Shown here: piece after piece, positions 1-10,404 of the stretch
How positions within the stretch are numbered: the first letter of the stretch is position 1
How the letters are laid out: each line of letters begins with the position of its first letter
Source of the DNA: Streptomyces changanensis
GTDB taxonomy: Bacteria; Actinomycetota; Actinomycetes; Streptomycetales; Streptomycetaceae
DNA length: 64,000 nt
Direction of reading: 5' to 3'
Assembly (NCBI RefSeq): GCF_024600715.1
Contig: NZ_CP102332.1
Location: 1,984,001-2,048,000 of the forward strand
The notes under the pieces: generated by a model
What the model was told of the DNA's origin: nothing
Seen by the model: the letters and a program-made list of their open reading frames with translations, nothing else
Database searches by the model: none
Translations under genes and position numbers: made by a program

Positions 1-804
1 ACCCTCGACGACGACGGCCCGACTGGACTTGGCGATGTCCTTCTTGGCGAGGTCGATGCCGTACAGCACCTGGGACTTCTTGTAGATCGGCGTCTCGGGC
101 GTGTTGAGGTACTTGGGCCCGTTGTCGTCGTCGCGGAGCTTGCGCGCGCCGAAGCCGACGACGTCGCCGCCGACGTCCCGGATGGGCCACATCAGTCGGC
201 CGCGGAACCGGTCGATGGGGTTGCGGCGGCTCTCCTGGGCGAGCCCCGAGACGAGCAGCTCCTTGTCGGTGAAGCCCTTGCCGCGCAGGTAGCGGGTGAG
301 GTGGTCCCAGCCGGCGGGGCTGTAGCCGACGCCGAAGTGCCGGGCGGCTGCCTGGTCGAAACCGCGCTCGGCGAGGAAGGCCCGGCCGATCTCCGCCTCG
401 GCGCCGTCGAGTTGTTCGACGTAGAACTGGGCGGCGGCCTTGTGGGCCTCGATCAGCCGGATCCGCTCGCCGCGCTGGTGGCCGGGGTTGTACCCGCCCT
501 CCTCGTACCGCAGGGTGATGCCCGCCTTGGCGGCGAGGCGCTCGACCGTCTCCGAGAAGGAGAGGTGGTCGATCTTCATCACGAAGGCGATGGTGTCCCC
601 GCCCTCCTGGCAGCCGAAGCAGTGGAAGAGACCCTTGCCGGGGCTGACCTGGAAGGAGGGGGACTTCTCGTCGTGGAACGGGCACAGGCCCTTGAGGTTG
701 CCGCCGCCCGCGCTGCGCAGCTGGAGGTACTCGGACACGACGGCGTCGATCGGGACCGCGTCCCGTACCGCCTTCACGTCGTCATCGTTGATCCTGCCTG
801 CCAC
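1..804 (-). CDS. dnaG: DNA primase DnaG, N-terminal part (3' end outside the window)
   Basis: Primase that lays down RNA primers at the replication fork, acting with DnaB and SSB. The 268 visible codons hold the N-terminal CHC2 zinc-binding domain (C41, H44, C62, C65 in the segment CPFHDEKSPSF...FHCFGC) and the start of the catalytic core. The window edge cuts the protein about where the Toprim domain begins, near AVVVEG. The start is a GTG at 802-804, giving VAGRINDDDVK, a typical primase N-terminus. The flavoprotein gene on the same strand ends 38 bp upstream, so the two may be co-transcribed. The family assignment is secure; the C-terminal DnaB-interaction domain cannot be seen. Confidence 0.95.
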   Translation of the reverse strand, partial: MAGRINDDDVKAVRDAVPIDAVVSEYLQLRSAGGGNLKGLCPFHDEKSPSFQVSPGKGLFHCFGCQEGGDTIAFVMKIDHLSFSETVERLAAKAGITLRYEEGGYNPGHQRGERIRLIEAHKAAAQFYVEQLDGAEAEIGRAFLAERGFDQAAARHFGVGYSPAGWDHLTRYLRGKGFTDKELLVSGLAQESRRNPIDRFRGRLMWPIRDVGGDVVGFGARKLRDDDNGPKYLNTPETPIYKKSQVLYGIDLAKKDIAKSSRAVVVEG

Positions 805-842
805 GCAGAGATTCTACGGGGGTCCGGGGGGTCGGCCCGCGC

Positions 843-2120
843 CTACGCGGGTGGGAGCAGGGACTCCAGGGGGGCCGACGGGTCCGCCAGGGCCTCGGGG
901 TCCACGGTGGTGCCCGCCGCGCCCGCCCGGACCAGGGCCTGGACCGGGGCTGTGACGTCCCACACGTTCACGTTCATCCCGGCCAGGACCCGGCGGTCCT
1001 TCAGCCAGAACGCGAGGAACCGGCGCCGGCCGGCGTCGCCCCGCAGCACGACCTGGTCGTACGAGCCCGGCGGCGCCCAGCCGGAGTACTCCAGGCCCAG
1101 GTCGTACTGGTCGGAGAAGAAGTACGGCACCCGGTCGTAGGAAACGCTCCGGCCCAGCATGGCGCGGGCGGCGGCGGGGCCGCCGTTGAGGGCGTTCGCC
1201 CAGTGCTCGACGCGCAGCCGGAGGCCGAGGAGCGGATGGTGGACGGCGGCGACGTCGCCCGCGGCGTGGATGTCGGGGTCGGAGGTGCGCAGCGCGGCGT
1301 CGACGGCGACGCCCCCGCCGTGGGCCCGGTCGACGAGGGCGAGCCCGGCGGACTCGGCGAGCGCGGTGCGCGGGGTGGCGCCGACCGCGACGAGCACGGC
1401 ATGCGCCGGGTGCTCCTCGCCGTCCTCGGTCCGCGCGGCGAGCACCATGCCGTCCTGGCCGACGATCTCGGACAGACGGGTGCCGAACGCGAAGCGGACC
1501 CCGTGCCCGGCGTGCAGGTCGGTGAAGAACTGGCCGAGCTCGGGGCCGAGCGCGTGGTGGAGCGGGGTGGGGGCCGGTTCGACGACGGTGACCTCGGCGC
1601 CGTAGCCGCGCGCGGTCGCCGCGACCTCCAGGCCGAGCCACCCCGCGCCCGCGACGACGAGGTGGCCGTTGTCGCGGCCGAGGGCGGCGAGGACGCCCTG
1701 GAGCCGGTCGGCGTCGGCGAGGCCGCGCAGGTGGTGGACGCCGACGAGGCCGGTGCCGGGCACGTCGAGGCGGCGCGGCTCGGCGCCGGTGGCGAGGAGC
1801 AGCTTGTCGTAGTGGATCGTGGTGCCGTCGCCGAGCCGGACCGCCCGGTGCTCGCGGTCGACGGCGGTGACGGACTGCCCGAGGTGCAGCTCGACGTCCG
1901 CCCGGGCGTACCAGGCGGGCTCGTGGACGAAGACGCCGTCGCGCGGGTCCTTGCCGGCGAGGTAGCCCTTGGAGAGCGGGGGCCGCTCGTAGGGGTGGTC
2001 GCGCTCGTCACCGACGAGGATCACCCGCCCGGAGAACCCCTCGGCGCGGAGCGTCTCCGCCGCCTTGGCACCGGCCAGTCCCCCGCCCACGATGACGAAG
2101 GTCTCATCTGCGTCGACCAC
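843..2120 (-). CDS. FAD/NAD(P)-dependent oxidoreductase, ferredoxin reductase-like
   Basis: Flavoprotein of about 425 residues in the ferredoxin/rubredoxin reductase group of pyridine nucleotide-disulfide oxidoreductases. An N-terminal FAD-binding Rossmann motif (VGGGLAG, residues 11-17) is followed by the ATGAEPRRL segment, a second dinucleotide motif (GAGWLGLE, about residue 160), the AAGDVAA FAD-closing motif and a C-terminal reductase domain. I chose the GTG at 2118-2120 because it places the Rossmann strand right at the N-terminus. No ferredoxin or P450 gene is adjacent, so the electron partner is unknown. It may supply electrons from NAD(P)H to a ferredoxin encoded elsewhere. Confidence 0.85.
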   Translation of the reverse strand: MVDADETFVIVGGGLAGAKAAETLRAEGFSGRVILVGDERDHPYERPPLSKGYLAGKDPRDGVFVHEPAWYARADVELHLGQSVTAVDREHRAVRLGDGTTIHYDKLLLATGAEPRRLDVPGTGLVGVHHLRGLADADRLQGVLAALGRDNGHLVVAGAGWLGLEVAATARGYGAEVTVVEPAPTPLHHALGPELGQFFTDLHAGHGVRFAFGTRLSEIVGQDGMVLAARTEDGEEHPAHAVLVAVGATPRTALAESAGLALVDRAHGGGVAVDAALRTSDPDIHAAGDVAAVHHPLLGLRLRVEHWANALNGGPAAARAMLGRSVSYDRVPYFFSDQYDLGLEYSGWAPPGSYDQVVLRGDAGRRRFLAFWLKDRRVLAGMNVNVWDVTAPVQALVRAGAAGTTVDPEALADPSAPLESLLPPA

Positions 2121-2238
2121 TTGTCGCCTCCCACCGGAATGCACCGTACGTCCCTGTCCACGCTACGCCCCGGCCTCGTGCGGGGGCCGCGGCGCCCTAG
2201 GGAGGGTCCCGCACGGCGGGTCGGTGCGTGAAGAGGAC

Positions 2239-3627
2239 CTACCGGCTGCCGGGCGCCGCGAGGCGGGCGTGCAGGGCACGGGCGGAGGCGTCGGTGAAGG
2301 AGGCGATCTGGTCGACGACGACCCGCTTGCGGGCGCGGTCGTCGGGGGCGGCCTCGAACAGGGCGCGGAACTGGGGGTCGAGGTCGTCGGGGGCGCGGTG
2401 GACGAGTGCCTCGGCGAGCTCGGCGATCACGACGCGCTGGTCGGCGCGGAGGGCCTCCTGCTCGGCGCGCTGCATCACGTACCGGTCGGCGACGGCCTTG
2501 AGGACCGCGCACTCGTTGCGGGTCTCGCGGGGGACGACGAGGCGGGCGCCGTACCGGGTGAGCCGGCCCGATCCGTACGCCTGGCGGGTCGCGGCCTCGG
2601 CGGCGAGGCAGAAACGGCCGATGAGCTGACTGGTGGCGTCCTTGAGCCGGGCCTGGGCGAGGGCGGTGCCGTCGTAGCCGTGGGGCCACCACTCCTGTCC
2701 GAGGAGCCGGTCGAGTGCCTCGGACAGCTCCTCGGGGTCGGTGTCCCCCGGGACGTAGCGGCCGGCGGCGACGCGCCAGACGTCGGCGCGTTCGGGGGCG
2801 GAGAGGAGGAGGCCCGGGTCGATGTGGCCGGCGTGGAGGCCGTCCTCGAAGTCGTGGACGGAGTAGGCGACGTCGTCGGACCAGTCCATGACCTGCGCCT
2901 CGAAGCAGGTGCGGCCCTCGGGGGCGCCGAGGCGGACCCAGTCGAAGACGGGCAGGTCGTCCTCGTAGACGCCGAACTTCGGCGAGTGCGGGTCGGTGGG
3001 GTGGGCGCCGCGCGGCCAGGGGTACTTGGTGGCGGCGTCGAGGGCGGCGCGGGTGAGGTTGAGGCCGACGCTGACGGGCTCGCCGCCGGGGCCGCCGGGG
3101 ACGAACCGCTTGGGTTCGATGCGGGTGAGCAGCCGCAGCGACTGGGCGTTGCCCTCGAAGCCGCCGCAGTCCTTGGCGAACTCGTTGAGCGCCTGCTCGC
3201 CGTTGTGCCCGAAGGGCGGGTGGCCCATGTCGTGGGAGAGGCAGGCGGCCTCGACGAGGTCGGGGTCGCAGCCGAGGGCGGCGCCGAGCTCACGACCGAC
3301 CTGGGCGCACTCCAGGGAGTGGGTGAGCCGGGTGCGGGGGCTGGCGTCCCATTCGGCGAGGGTGCCGGGGGTGACGACCTGGGTCTTGCCGGCGAGCCGG
3401 CGCAGGGCGGCGGAGTGCAGGACGCGGGCCCGGTCGCGCTGGAAGGCGGTGCGGCCGGGGCGCTTGTCGGGTTCGGCGGCCCAGCGTTCGGTGGCGGTCT
3501 CGTCGTACGGGCCGGATGCGGGGGCGGGCCCGGCCGGAGCGGAGGGCCCGACGGGATGGTTCGGGGGGTTCGTCCGGGTCGGGTCGGTCGTCTGGTGCGC
3601 GTCGGTCGCCTGGGTCGTGCCTTCCAT
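2239..3627 (-). CDS. dgt: Deoxyguanosinetriphosphate triphosphohydrolase (dGTPase-like, HD domain)
   Basis: HD-superfamily nucleotidase, about 462 residues, predicted to cleave dGTP or other dNTPs into the nucleoside and tripolyphosphate, tuning dNTP pools. The metal-binding HD signature is clear: the RLTHSLE segment carries the first His and [14 protein letters not shown] the second His and Asp. Both lie in the first third, as in dGTPase type 2 proteins. The start is taken at the ATG of MEGTTQ (3625-3627); an upstream ATG (3634-3636, MNG) is also possible. The first 40 or so residues are P/T/G rich and probably disordered. It lies upstream of the flavoprotein and dnaG on the same strand, a replication-related setting that fits a dNTPase. 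Confidence 0.92.
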   Translation of the reverse strand: MEGTTQATDAHQTTDPTRTNPPNHPVGPSAPAGPAPASGPYDETATERWAAEPDKRPGRTAFQRDRARVLHSAALRRLAGKTQVVTPGTLAEWDASPRTRLTHSLECAQVGRELGAALGCDPDLVEAACLSHDMGHPPFGHNGEQALNEFAKDCGGFEGNAQSLRLLTRIEPKRFVPGGPGGEPVSVGLNLTRAALDAATKYPWPRGAHPTDPHSPKFGVYEDDLPVFDWVRLGAPEGRTCFEAQVMDWSDDVAYSVHDFEDGLHAGHIDPGLLLSAPERADVWRVAAGRYVPGDTDPEELSEALDRLLGQEWWPHGYDGTALAQARLKDATSQLIGRFCLAAEAATRQAYGSGRLTRYGARLVVPRETRNECAVLKAVADRYVMQRAEQEALRADQRVVIAELAEALVHRAPDDLDPQFRALFEAAPDDRARKRVVVDQIASFTDASARALHARLAAPGSR

Positions 3628-3681
3628 GCCGTTCATGCAGTGAAGGTAACCGCAGGGGGTGACGGTGAAGCACGCGGTGCG

Positions 3682-4476
3682 TCAGACGGAGGCGTACGCG
3701 GGGGGAGCGGACTCCGCGCGGCGGGCGAGCGCCCGGTCGTAGCGGTGCAGGACGAGGCGGGCGAGCGCGGGGTGCGGGCCGAGGGGGGCGGAGGCGAGCC
3801 AGGGCGCCGCGGCGGCGCTGCGGGTGGCGAAGAGGCCGGGCGCGGTGAAGCAGGAGGCCACGGCGATCCGGGTGCGGCCGCGGGCGGTGAGGGCCCGGAC
3901 CGCCTCGGGGACGGTCGGCGCGGCGGCGGAGGCGTAGGCGGCCACGACGGGTACGCCGCCGAGGCGTTCGCCGAGGAGCGCGGCGAGGGCCGGGATGCCG
4001 CCGGTGGGGCCGGGGCCGCCGGGGAGGTGCGCGGCGCCGTAGTCGGGGTCGCGGGAGCCGGCCGCGGCGAGGACGACCCCGGCGTGGCGGCGGGTGGCCG
4101 GGCCGTCGCGCCAGCCGGCCTCGACGAGCCGGTCGTGCAGCGCCTCGGCGAGCAGCGGGTGCGGGCCGAGCGGGTCGGCGACCCGGACGCGGGTGCGGGG
4201 GGCGGCGGCCGCGGCGGCGCGGGGCAGGTCGTGCTTGACGTGGTGGCCGCGGCCGAAGAGGAGGGGGACGAGGACGGCGTCGCCGCCCGCGGGCAGGGCG
4301 TCCAGGGTGTCGGGGAGCAGCGGGGCGTTCAGTTCGATGTGGCCGAGCCGGACCGGCAGGCCGGGGCGCAGCGCGCGGACCCGGTCGAGCAGGGCGGTCA
4401 CGGTGGGCAGGGCCCGCGGGTCTCGGCTGCCGTGGGCGACGGCGATCAGGGTGGGGGGCCGGTGGGGTGAGCTCAT
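3682..4476 (-). CDS. Sirohydrochlorin chelatase (CbiX/SirB family)
   Basis: About 264 residues, the long CbiX form with two related halves. The first half starts with the AHGSRD motif (His near residue 15, the metal/tetrapyrrole ligand) and has a second metal-site stretch FGRGHHVKHDL; the second half keeps a degenerate AAAGSRDPDYG copy. The family inserts Fe2+ or Co2+ into sirohydrochlorin for sirohaem or cobalamin. The sirohaem-dependent NirB lies in this window (19.7-22.2 kb), so iron insertion for nitrite or sulfite reductase is a reasonable inference. The start is the ATG at 4474-4476; the frame stays open for 29 more codons upstream, but that extension is not family-like. Confidence 0.85.
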   Translation of the reverse strand: MSSPHRPPTLIAVAHGSRDPRALPTVTALLDRVRALRPGLPVRLGHIELNAPLLPDTLDALPAGGDAVLVPLLFGRGHHVKHDLPRAAAAAAPRTRVRVADPLGPHPLLAEALHDRLVEAGWRDGPATRRHAGVVLAAAGSRDPDYGAAHLPGGPGPTGGIPALAALLGERLGGVPVVAAYASAAAPTVPEAVRALTARGRTRIAVASCFTAPGLFATRSAAAAPWLASAPLGPHPALARLVLHRYDRALARRAESAPPAYASV

Positions 4477-4604
4477 GGGCGGCGCCTGCGCGTTCCGTCG
4501 GGGGTGGGGACCGTACGTCGATCCTGACGGGCGCAGGTTGCCGGGGTGTTGCGCGGCGGTCACGGGTGGTTTGGCGCCCGCTCACCGGTGGGGTGGAGCG
4601 CCCG

Positions 4605-5381
4605 TCAGTCGTCGGCGAGCCAGATCCGCAGCGGTCCGGCGTCGGTGAAGCCGTACCGGAGGGCCGTCGCGAGGTCGTCGCCGTGTTCGTACCCGACGAC
4701 GGGGAGGCCGGGGTGCCGCGCGGCCGCGGCGGCGAGGCAGCCGGGCCACGCCTCGGCGGCGGGGCCGAAGAGGTTGGACACGCCGACGACGCCGGTGCCG
4801 GTGTCCTCGGCGGTGCCGGTACCGGCGCGGGTGGCCTGAGCGGTGCCCGTGCCGGTACCCGGGCCGGCGCCGGCGCCGCTGCCGCTGCCGGTCCCGTGGC
4901 TGAGGACGGCGCCGGAGGTGATCCGGCCGTCGGGTGCGCGCCCGGCGAGGACGGTGACGCCGGGGTCGGCGAGAAGGGCGGGGCGGAAGGGGCCGGGGGT
5001 GCTGCCGCCGCTCCAGGCGCGTTCCCATGCGGCGAGCGCTCCGGCGGTGCGGACCGGCTCCCACGGGGTCGGCGGGGCGGTCGGCGGCGGGCCGGCGGCG
5101 CGGTGGATCCAGCGGGCCTCGAAGAGGACGCGGAAGCCGTGGGGCGCCAGGTCGAGCGCGGCGAAGCCGTCCTTGACCGAGCAGCCGGGGCTGGTGCGGT
5201 CGACCCCGCCGAGGACGTCCTCGGGGGTCGCGTCGGCGCGGAGGGTGACGGCGTCCGGGTAGAGCGGCGGGGTGCGCCGGGCGGAGGTCCAGGCGCGGTC
5301 CCCGAAGGTGCCGGGCGGCAGGTCGTGGGCGCGGCACACGGCGGCGCACCACCGGGCGTTGTCGAGGGCGGCGGTCTGCAC
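4605..5381 (-). CDS. Conserved hypothetical protein, possibly GNAT-like
   Basis: I do not recognise this 258-residue protein with certainty. The C-terminal end (VSNLFGPAAEAWPGCLAAAAARHPGL followed by VVGYEHGDD and YGFTDAGPLRIWLADD) resembles the acetyl-CoA-binding half of streptomycete GNAT-like proteins, where a Val-Gly-Tyr stretch precedes the last strands. In the middle, residues of about 165-195, is a low-complexity Gly/Thr/Ala linker (GTGSGSGAGAGPG...). The start is a GTG at 5379-5381. It is divergent from the MIP channel gene, and the 132-bp gap between them holds a near-perfect palindrome, so the two could share an operator. Confidence 0.6.
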   Translation of the reverse strand: MQTAALDNARWCAAVCRAHDLPPGTFGDRAWTSARRTPPLYPDAVTLRADATPEDVLGGVDRTSPGCSVKDGFAALDLAPHGFRVLFEARWIHRAAGPPPTAPPTPWEPVRTAGALAAWERAWSGGSTPGPFRPALLADPGVTVLAGRAPDGRITSGAVLSHGTGSGSGAGAGPGTGTGTAQATRAGTGTAEDTGTGVVGVSNLFGPAAEAWPGCLAAAAARHPGLPVVGYEHGDDLATALRYGFTDAGPLRIWLADD

Positions 5382-5443
5382 CCGGGCATCGTGCCAGGCG
5401 GTGGAGGGAGGGGCATGCCCTTGTTCACCTCCCCCTTCACCGG

Positions 5444-5460
5444 ATTCCGCTCAGTGGAAT
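5444..5460. promoter_or_regulatory. 17-bp near-perfect palindrome in a divergent promoter region
   Basis: ATTCCGCTCAGTGGAAT: the arms match as ATTCCnCTnAGnGGAAT. It sits 53 bp before the MIP ATG and 62 bp before the divergent GTG, followed by an AT-rich run (ATATATTTTCC) rare in this genome. Size and position suggest a dimeric repressor operator. The regulator is not adjacent and is not identified. Confidence 0.45.
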
Positions 5461-5513
5461 ATATTTTCCGTTATCGAGCCCGGGGTGGGCCGCGGAGGGG
5501 GACGGTGACGGTC

Positions 5514-6257
5514 ATGGGAGGGGCGGTGGCACTGCGCCGGCGTGTGCTCGCCGAGCTGGTCGGGACGGGGGCGCTCGTCGCCGCCGTCGTCGGGTCGGGC
5601 ATCCAGGCCGCCGGGCTCAGCGACGACGTCGGCGTACGGCTGCTGGCGAACTCGCTCGCGTCGGCGATCGGGCTCGGCCTGCTCGTCGCGCTGCTCGGCC
5701 CAGTCTCCGGAGGGCACCTCAACCCCGTGGTCACCCTGTGCGCGTGGTGGTACCGCCGCCGCGGCGGGGCGCCCGTCCCCGCGCGCGAGGTGGGGCTCTA
5801 CCTCGCCGCGCAGCTGGTGGGCGCGGCGGCCGGGGCGCTGCTCGCCGAGGCGATGTTCGGGCGGACTCCGGGCGGGAGCGGCTGGTCCTGGGCGACGCAG
5901 GTGCGCTCGGAGGGGCACCTGCTGCTCGGCGAGACGGTCGCCACCGCCGGGCTCGTCCTGCTGGTCGTCGGCCTGGAGCGGCTGGACCGGACGGAGCTCG
6001 CCCCGGTGGCGGTCGCCGCGTACGTGGCGGCCGCGATCTGGTTCACCTCGTCCGGGTCGTTCGCGAATCCGGCCGCCACCATGGGCCGTTCGCTCACCGA
6101 CTCGTTCACCGGGATCGCGCCCGGCTCCCTGCCCGGCTTCGTCGCCGCCCAGCTCGCCGGCGCGGTCCTGGGCGGCGTCCTCGCCGCAGTGGTGTACGGG
6201 GGCGGCCCCACCCCGCCGCCGGTTCCCCGCCCGCGGGGGCCCGGCACTCCGGCCTGA
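5514..6257 (+). CDS. MIP family channel (aquaporin/glycerol facilitator-like)
   Basis: Integral membrane channel, 247 residues, with six expected hydrophobic helices and the two MIP half-helix motifs: GGHLNPVVT (NPV at 70-72, a variant of NPA) and FANPAAT (NPA at 185-187). The family conducts water, glycerol or small neutral metalloids such as arsenite. The sequence after the second motif (MGRSLTDSFTGIAP) is typical of actinobacterial members that occur in ars clusters, but no ars gene is visible here. The start is the ATG at 5514; upstream GTG codons are possible. Substrate cannot be decided from sequence. Confidence 0.85.
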   Translation: MGGAVALRRRVLAELVGTGALVAAVVGSGIQAAGLSDDVGVRLLANSLASAIGLGLLVALLGPVSGGHLNPVVTLCAWWYRRRGGAPVPAREVGLYLAAQLVGAAAGALLAEAMFGRTPGGSGWSWATQVRSEGHLLLGETVATAGLVLLVVGLERLDRTELAPVAVAAYVAAAIWFTSSGSFANPAATMGRSLTDSFTGIAPGSLPGFVAAQLAGAVLGGVLAAVVYGGGPTPPPVPRPRGPGTPA

Positions 6258-6430
6258 CCTCCGCCGGCCCCGTCCGCCGGGGCCGCCCAGCCGGCCTCCC
6301 CCGCCGCCCTCGGTCCACCGCCCTCACCTCGGCGCCCTCGGTCCACCGCCCTCACCCCGGCACCCTCGGTCCGCCGCCCTCGGTCCGAAGGCCCATGGCG
6401 GGAGGGGCGCCGCCCGGCGACACTGGCCCC

Positions 6431-7243
6431 ATGGACACCCTGTCGCCCGCGCGCACCGACGCCTACCTGCGCCGCATCGGCGCCGACCGGCCCGACCGCC
6501 CCACCGAGGCCGCCCTGCGCGACCTCCAGCTGCGCCACCTGATGGTGGTGCCCTTCGAGAACCTCTCGATCCACCTGGGCGAGGACGTCGTGCTGGCGGA
6601 GGAGGCGCTCGTCGCCAAGATCGTGGACGGGCGGCGCGGCGGCTTCTGCTACGAGTTGAACGGGGCGTTCGCGGCGCTGCTGCGCACGCTCGGCTACGAG
6701 GTGGAGCTGCTCCAGGCCCGGGTGTTCGGCGAGGACGGCCGTCCGGGCATCCCGTACGACCACCTCGCCCTGCGGGTCCGGGCGGCGGACGGCGACGGCC
6801 GGGCCTGGCTGGCCGACGTGGGTTTCGGCGACCACAGCCACTTCCCGCTGCGGCTCGACGACCCGGGCGACCAGCGGGACCCGGCGGGGGTGTTCCGCCT
6901 CGTCCCGAGCGCGGAGCCCGACGCGGCCGGCGACCTCGACGTGGTGCGGGACGGCACGCCCCGGTACCGGCTGGAGCAACGGCCGCGCGTCCTGCGCGAC
7001 TTCGCGGCCGGCGCGTGGTGGCACCGCACCTCGCCCGAGTCGCCGTTCACGCGCGCGCCGCTCTGCTCGCTGCCGACCGGGCGCGGCCGGGTCACGCTCA
7101 GCGGCCGCAGGCTCGTCACCACCGACGGCGGGGCACGGGAGGAACACGAGCTGGAGGGGGACGGCGAGCTCCTCGCCGCCTACCGTGAGCACTTCGGGGT
7201 GCGGCTGGACCGGGTGCCCGTGCCGCTGCACCCCCGGCCGTGA
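6431..7243 (+). CDS. Arylamine N-acetyltransferase
   Basis: Cytosolic enzyme that moves the acetyl group of acetyl-CoA to aromatic amines, hydrazines or 3-amino-4-hydroxybenzoate-type compounds. The Cys-His-Asp triad is intact: C73 in RRGGFCYELNG, H111 in PYDHLALRV and D129 in LADVGFGD. The length of 270 residues fits the family. The start is the ATG at 6431 (MDTLSPARTDAYLRRIG), right at the usual N-terminal helix. It stands alone, 173 bp after the MIP gene, and 124 bp of G-rich repeats separate it from cutA. Confidence 0.93.
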   Translation: MDTLSPARTDAYLRRIGADRPDRPTEAALRDLQLRHLMVVPFENLSIHLGEDVVLAEEALVAKIVDGRRGGFCYELNGAFAALLRTLGYEVELLQARVFGEDGRPGIPYDHLALRVRAADGDGRAWLADVGFGDHSHFPLRLDDPGDQRDPAGVFRLVPSAEPDAAGDLDVVRDGTPRYRLEQRPRVLRDFAAGAWWHRTSPESPFTRAPLCSLPTGRGRVTLSGRRLVTTDGGAREEHELEGDGELLAAYREHFGVRLDRVPVPLHPRP

Positions 7244-7266
7244 GCCGTGAGCCGCGGGCCGGGGGC

Positions 7267-7316
7267 GGGGCGGCCGGGGGGTCGGGGCGGCCGGGGGTCG
7301 GGGCGGCCGGGGCGGC
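7267..7316 (+). repeat. Three copies of GGGGCGGCCGGGG
   Basis: The 13-mer GGGGCGGCCGGGG occurs at about 7267, 7284 and 7300, spaced 16-17 bp. The G runs on the + strand could form a G-quadruplex in the transcript or DNA just upstream of cutA. It may also be simple slippage DNA. Confidence 0.5.
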
Positions 7317-7367
7317 GGGTGGGATCCTGGGGGTGCGGTGGACGTCCCCGAGCCGAGGAGTGCGAGC

Positions 7368-7688
7368 GTGACCGAGGTGCTGACCGTACTGACCACCACC
7401 GACTCCGCGGCGAAGGCCGGGGAGCTGGCGCGGAGCGCGGTCGAGGCGCGGGTCGCCGCCTGCGCGCAGGTCTCCGGGCCGGTGACGTCGGTGTACCGCT
7501 GGGAGGGCGCCGTGGAGAACGCCCAGGAGTGGCAGGTGCTGTTCAAGACGGCCCGCGCCCGCTACGAGGCGCTGGAGGCCCACCTCCGCGCCCACCACGA
7601 CTACGACACCCCGGAGATCATCGCCACGCCGGTGGTCCGGGGCGACGCCGGCTACCTGGCGTGGGTCGAGCGGGAGACGGCCGGGTGA
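7368..7688 (+). CDS. cutA: Divalent cation tolerance protein CutA
   Basis: Small trimeric ferredoxin-like-fold protein of 106 residues linked to copper/divalent-cation tolerance. Visible family marks are the N-terminal VLTTTDS strand, ARVAACAQV, SVYRWEGAVENAQEWQVLFKT, the YDTPEIIATPV motif and the closing YLAWVE. The GTG at 7368-7370 is chosen because GAGGAG lies at 7355-7360; a GTG 30 bp upstream is less likely. Its stop overlaps the GTG of the next gene (GTGA), indicating translational coupling. Confidence 0.92.
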   Translation: MTEVLTVLTTTDSAAKAGELARSAVEARVAACAQVSGPVTSVYRWEGAVENAQEWQVLFKTARARYEALEAHLRAHHDYDTPEIIATPVVRGDAGYLAWVERETAG

Positions 7689-8081
7689 GCGCCGGGGAGC
7701 TGCCGTTCTTCGTGTACGGGACGCTCCGGCCCGGCGAGGTCAACCACGGCCTGTTCCTGGCGGGCCGCACCGCCGCCGTGGAGCCGGCCCGGCTGCCCGG
7801 CGCCGCCCTGCACGACGGTCCCGGCTACCCGTACGCGGTGCCCGGCGGCCACGGAGAGGTGGCCGGCGACCTGGTGCACGCCGCGCCCGGCGCGTACGGG
7901 GAGCTGCTGTCGGAGCTGGATCGGTTGGAGGAGTACCTCGGGCCCGGCCACCCGCTGAACCTCTACGAGCGGCGTCCCTGCGACACCGTGCGGCTGCGGG
8001 ACGGGGCCGTGGTCCGGGCCTGGGTGTACGTCCCGGCGCCGCGCACCACGCCCGGGGCGCCGATCCCGGGCGGCGACTGGC

Positions 8082-10157
<2,076 letters not shown>

Positions 10158-10169
10158 GCCGTCGAGCCT

Positions 10170-10207
10170 GCGGGGCGCGTGTTACGGCCAGGGTGCCCGT
10201 GTATTAC
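10170..10207 (-). promoter_or_regulatory. Possible GlnR box upstream of nasA
   Basis: Read on the minus strand, GTAAT (10207-10203), GCACC (10196-10192) and GTAAC (10185-10181) occur in strict 11-bp phase, the spacing of GlnR half-sites gTnAC-n6-GaAAC-n6-gTnAC in Streptomyces. The fourth half-site is poor. It lies 24 bp from the ATG. GlnR control of nitrate/nitrite reductase genes is established in S. coelicolor; this particular site is inference. Confidence 0.4.
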
Positions 10208-10292
10208 GCAGGCGGTACGTCGCGCTCCGGCGGCGGGCGCGCGGGCGGTGAGCGCCCCTCGCCCGGCACGGGCACGGGGCGGGGGCACGGGG

Positions 10293-10338
10293 CGGGGCCC
10301 GGTGGCACGGGCCCGGGGCCCGGGGCCCGGTGGCACGG
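10293..10338 (+). repeat. 18-bp direct repeat in GC-rich intergenic DNA
   Basis: CGGGGCCCGGTGGCACGG occurs at 10293-10310 and 10321-10338 in a stretch made almost wholly of GGGGC/GGCAC blocks (10258-10350). No ORF with family features is present. It separates nasA's promoter from the DUF218 gene's end. Confidence 0.55.
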
Positions 10339-10404
10339 GGCGGGGCCCGACGGCGGGAGTCCGCGGGGGCGGCGCGGTGACGGGAGACGGCGATGGGTGG
10401 CGGG

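Noticed and set aside
2065..4470. 801-codon + strand frame over dgt and the chelatase
   Set aside because: Composition is E/G/V-rich antisense noise; the minus-strand genes carry clear active-site motifs.
4467..5513. N-terminal extension of the MIP channel frame
   Set aside because: The extension is antisense to the hypothetical gene at 4605-5381 and contains no membrane helices; the MIP protein begins normally at 5514.
7267..7316. G-rich repeats as a riboswitch upstream of cutA
   Set aside because: The repeats lack complementary arms and conserved riboswitch features; simple repeat DNA is the safer reading.
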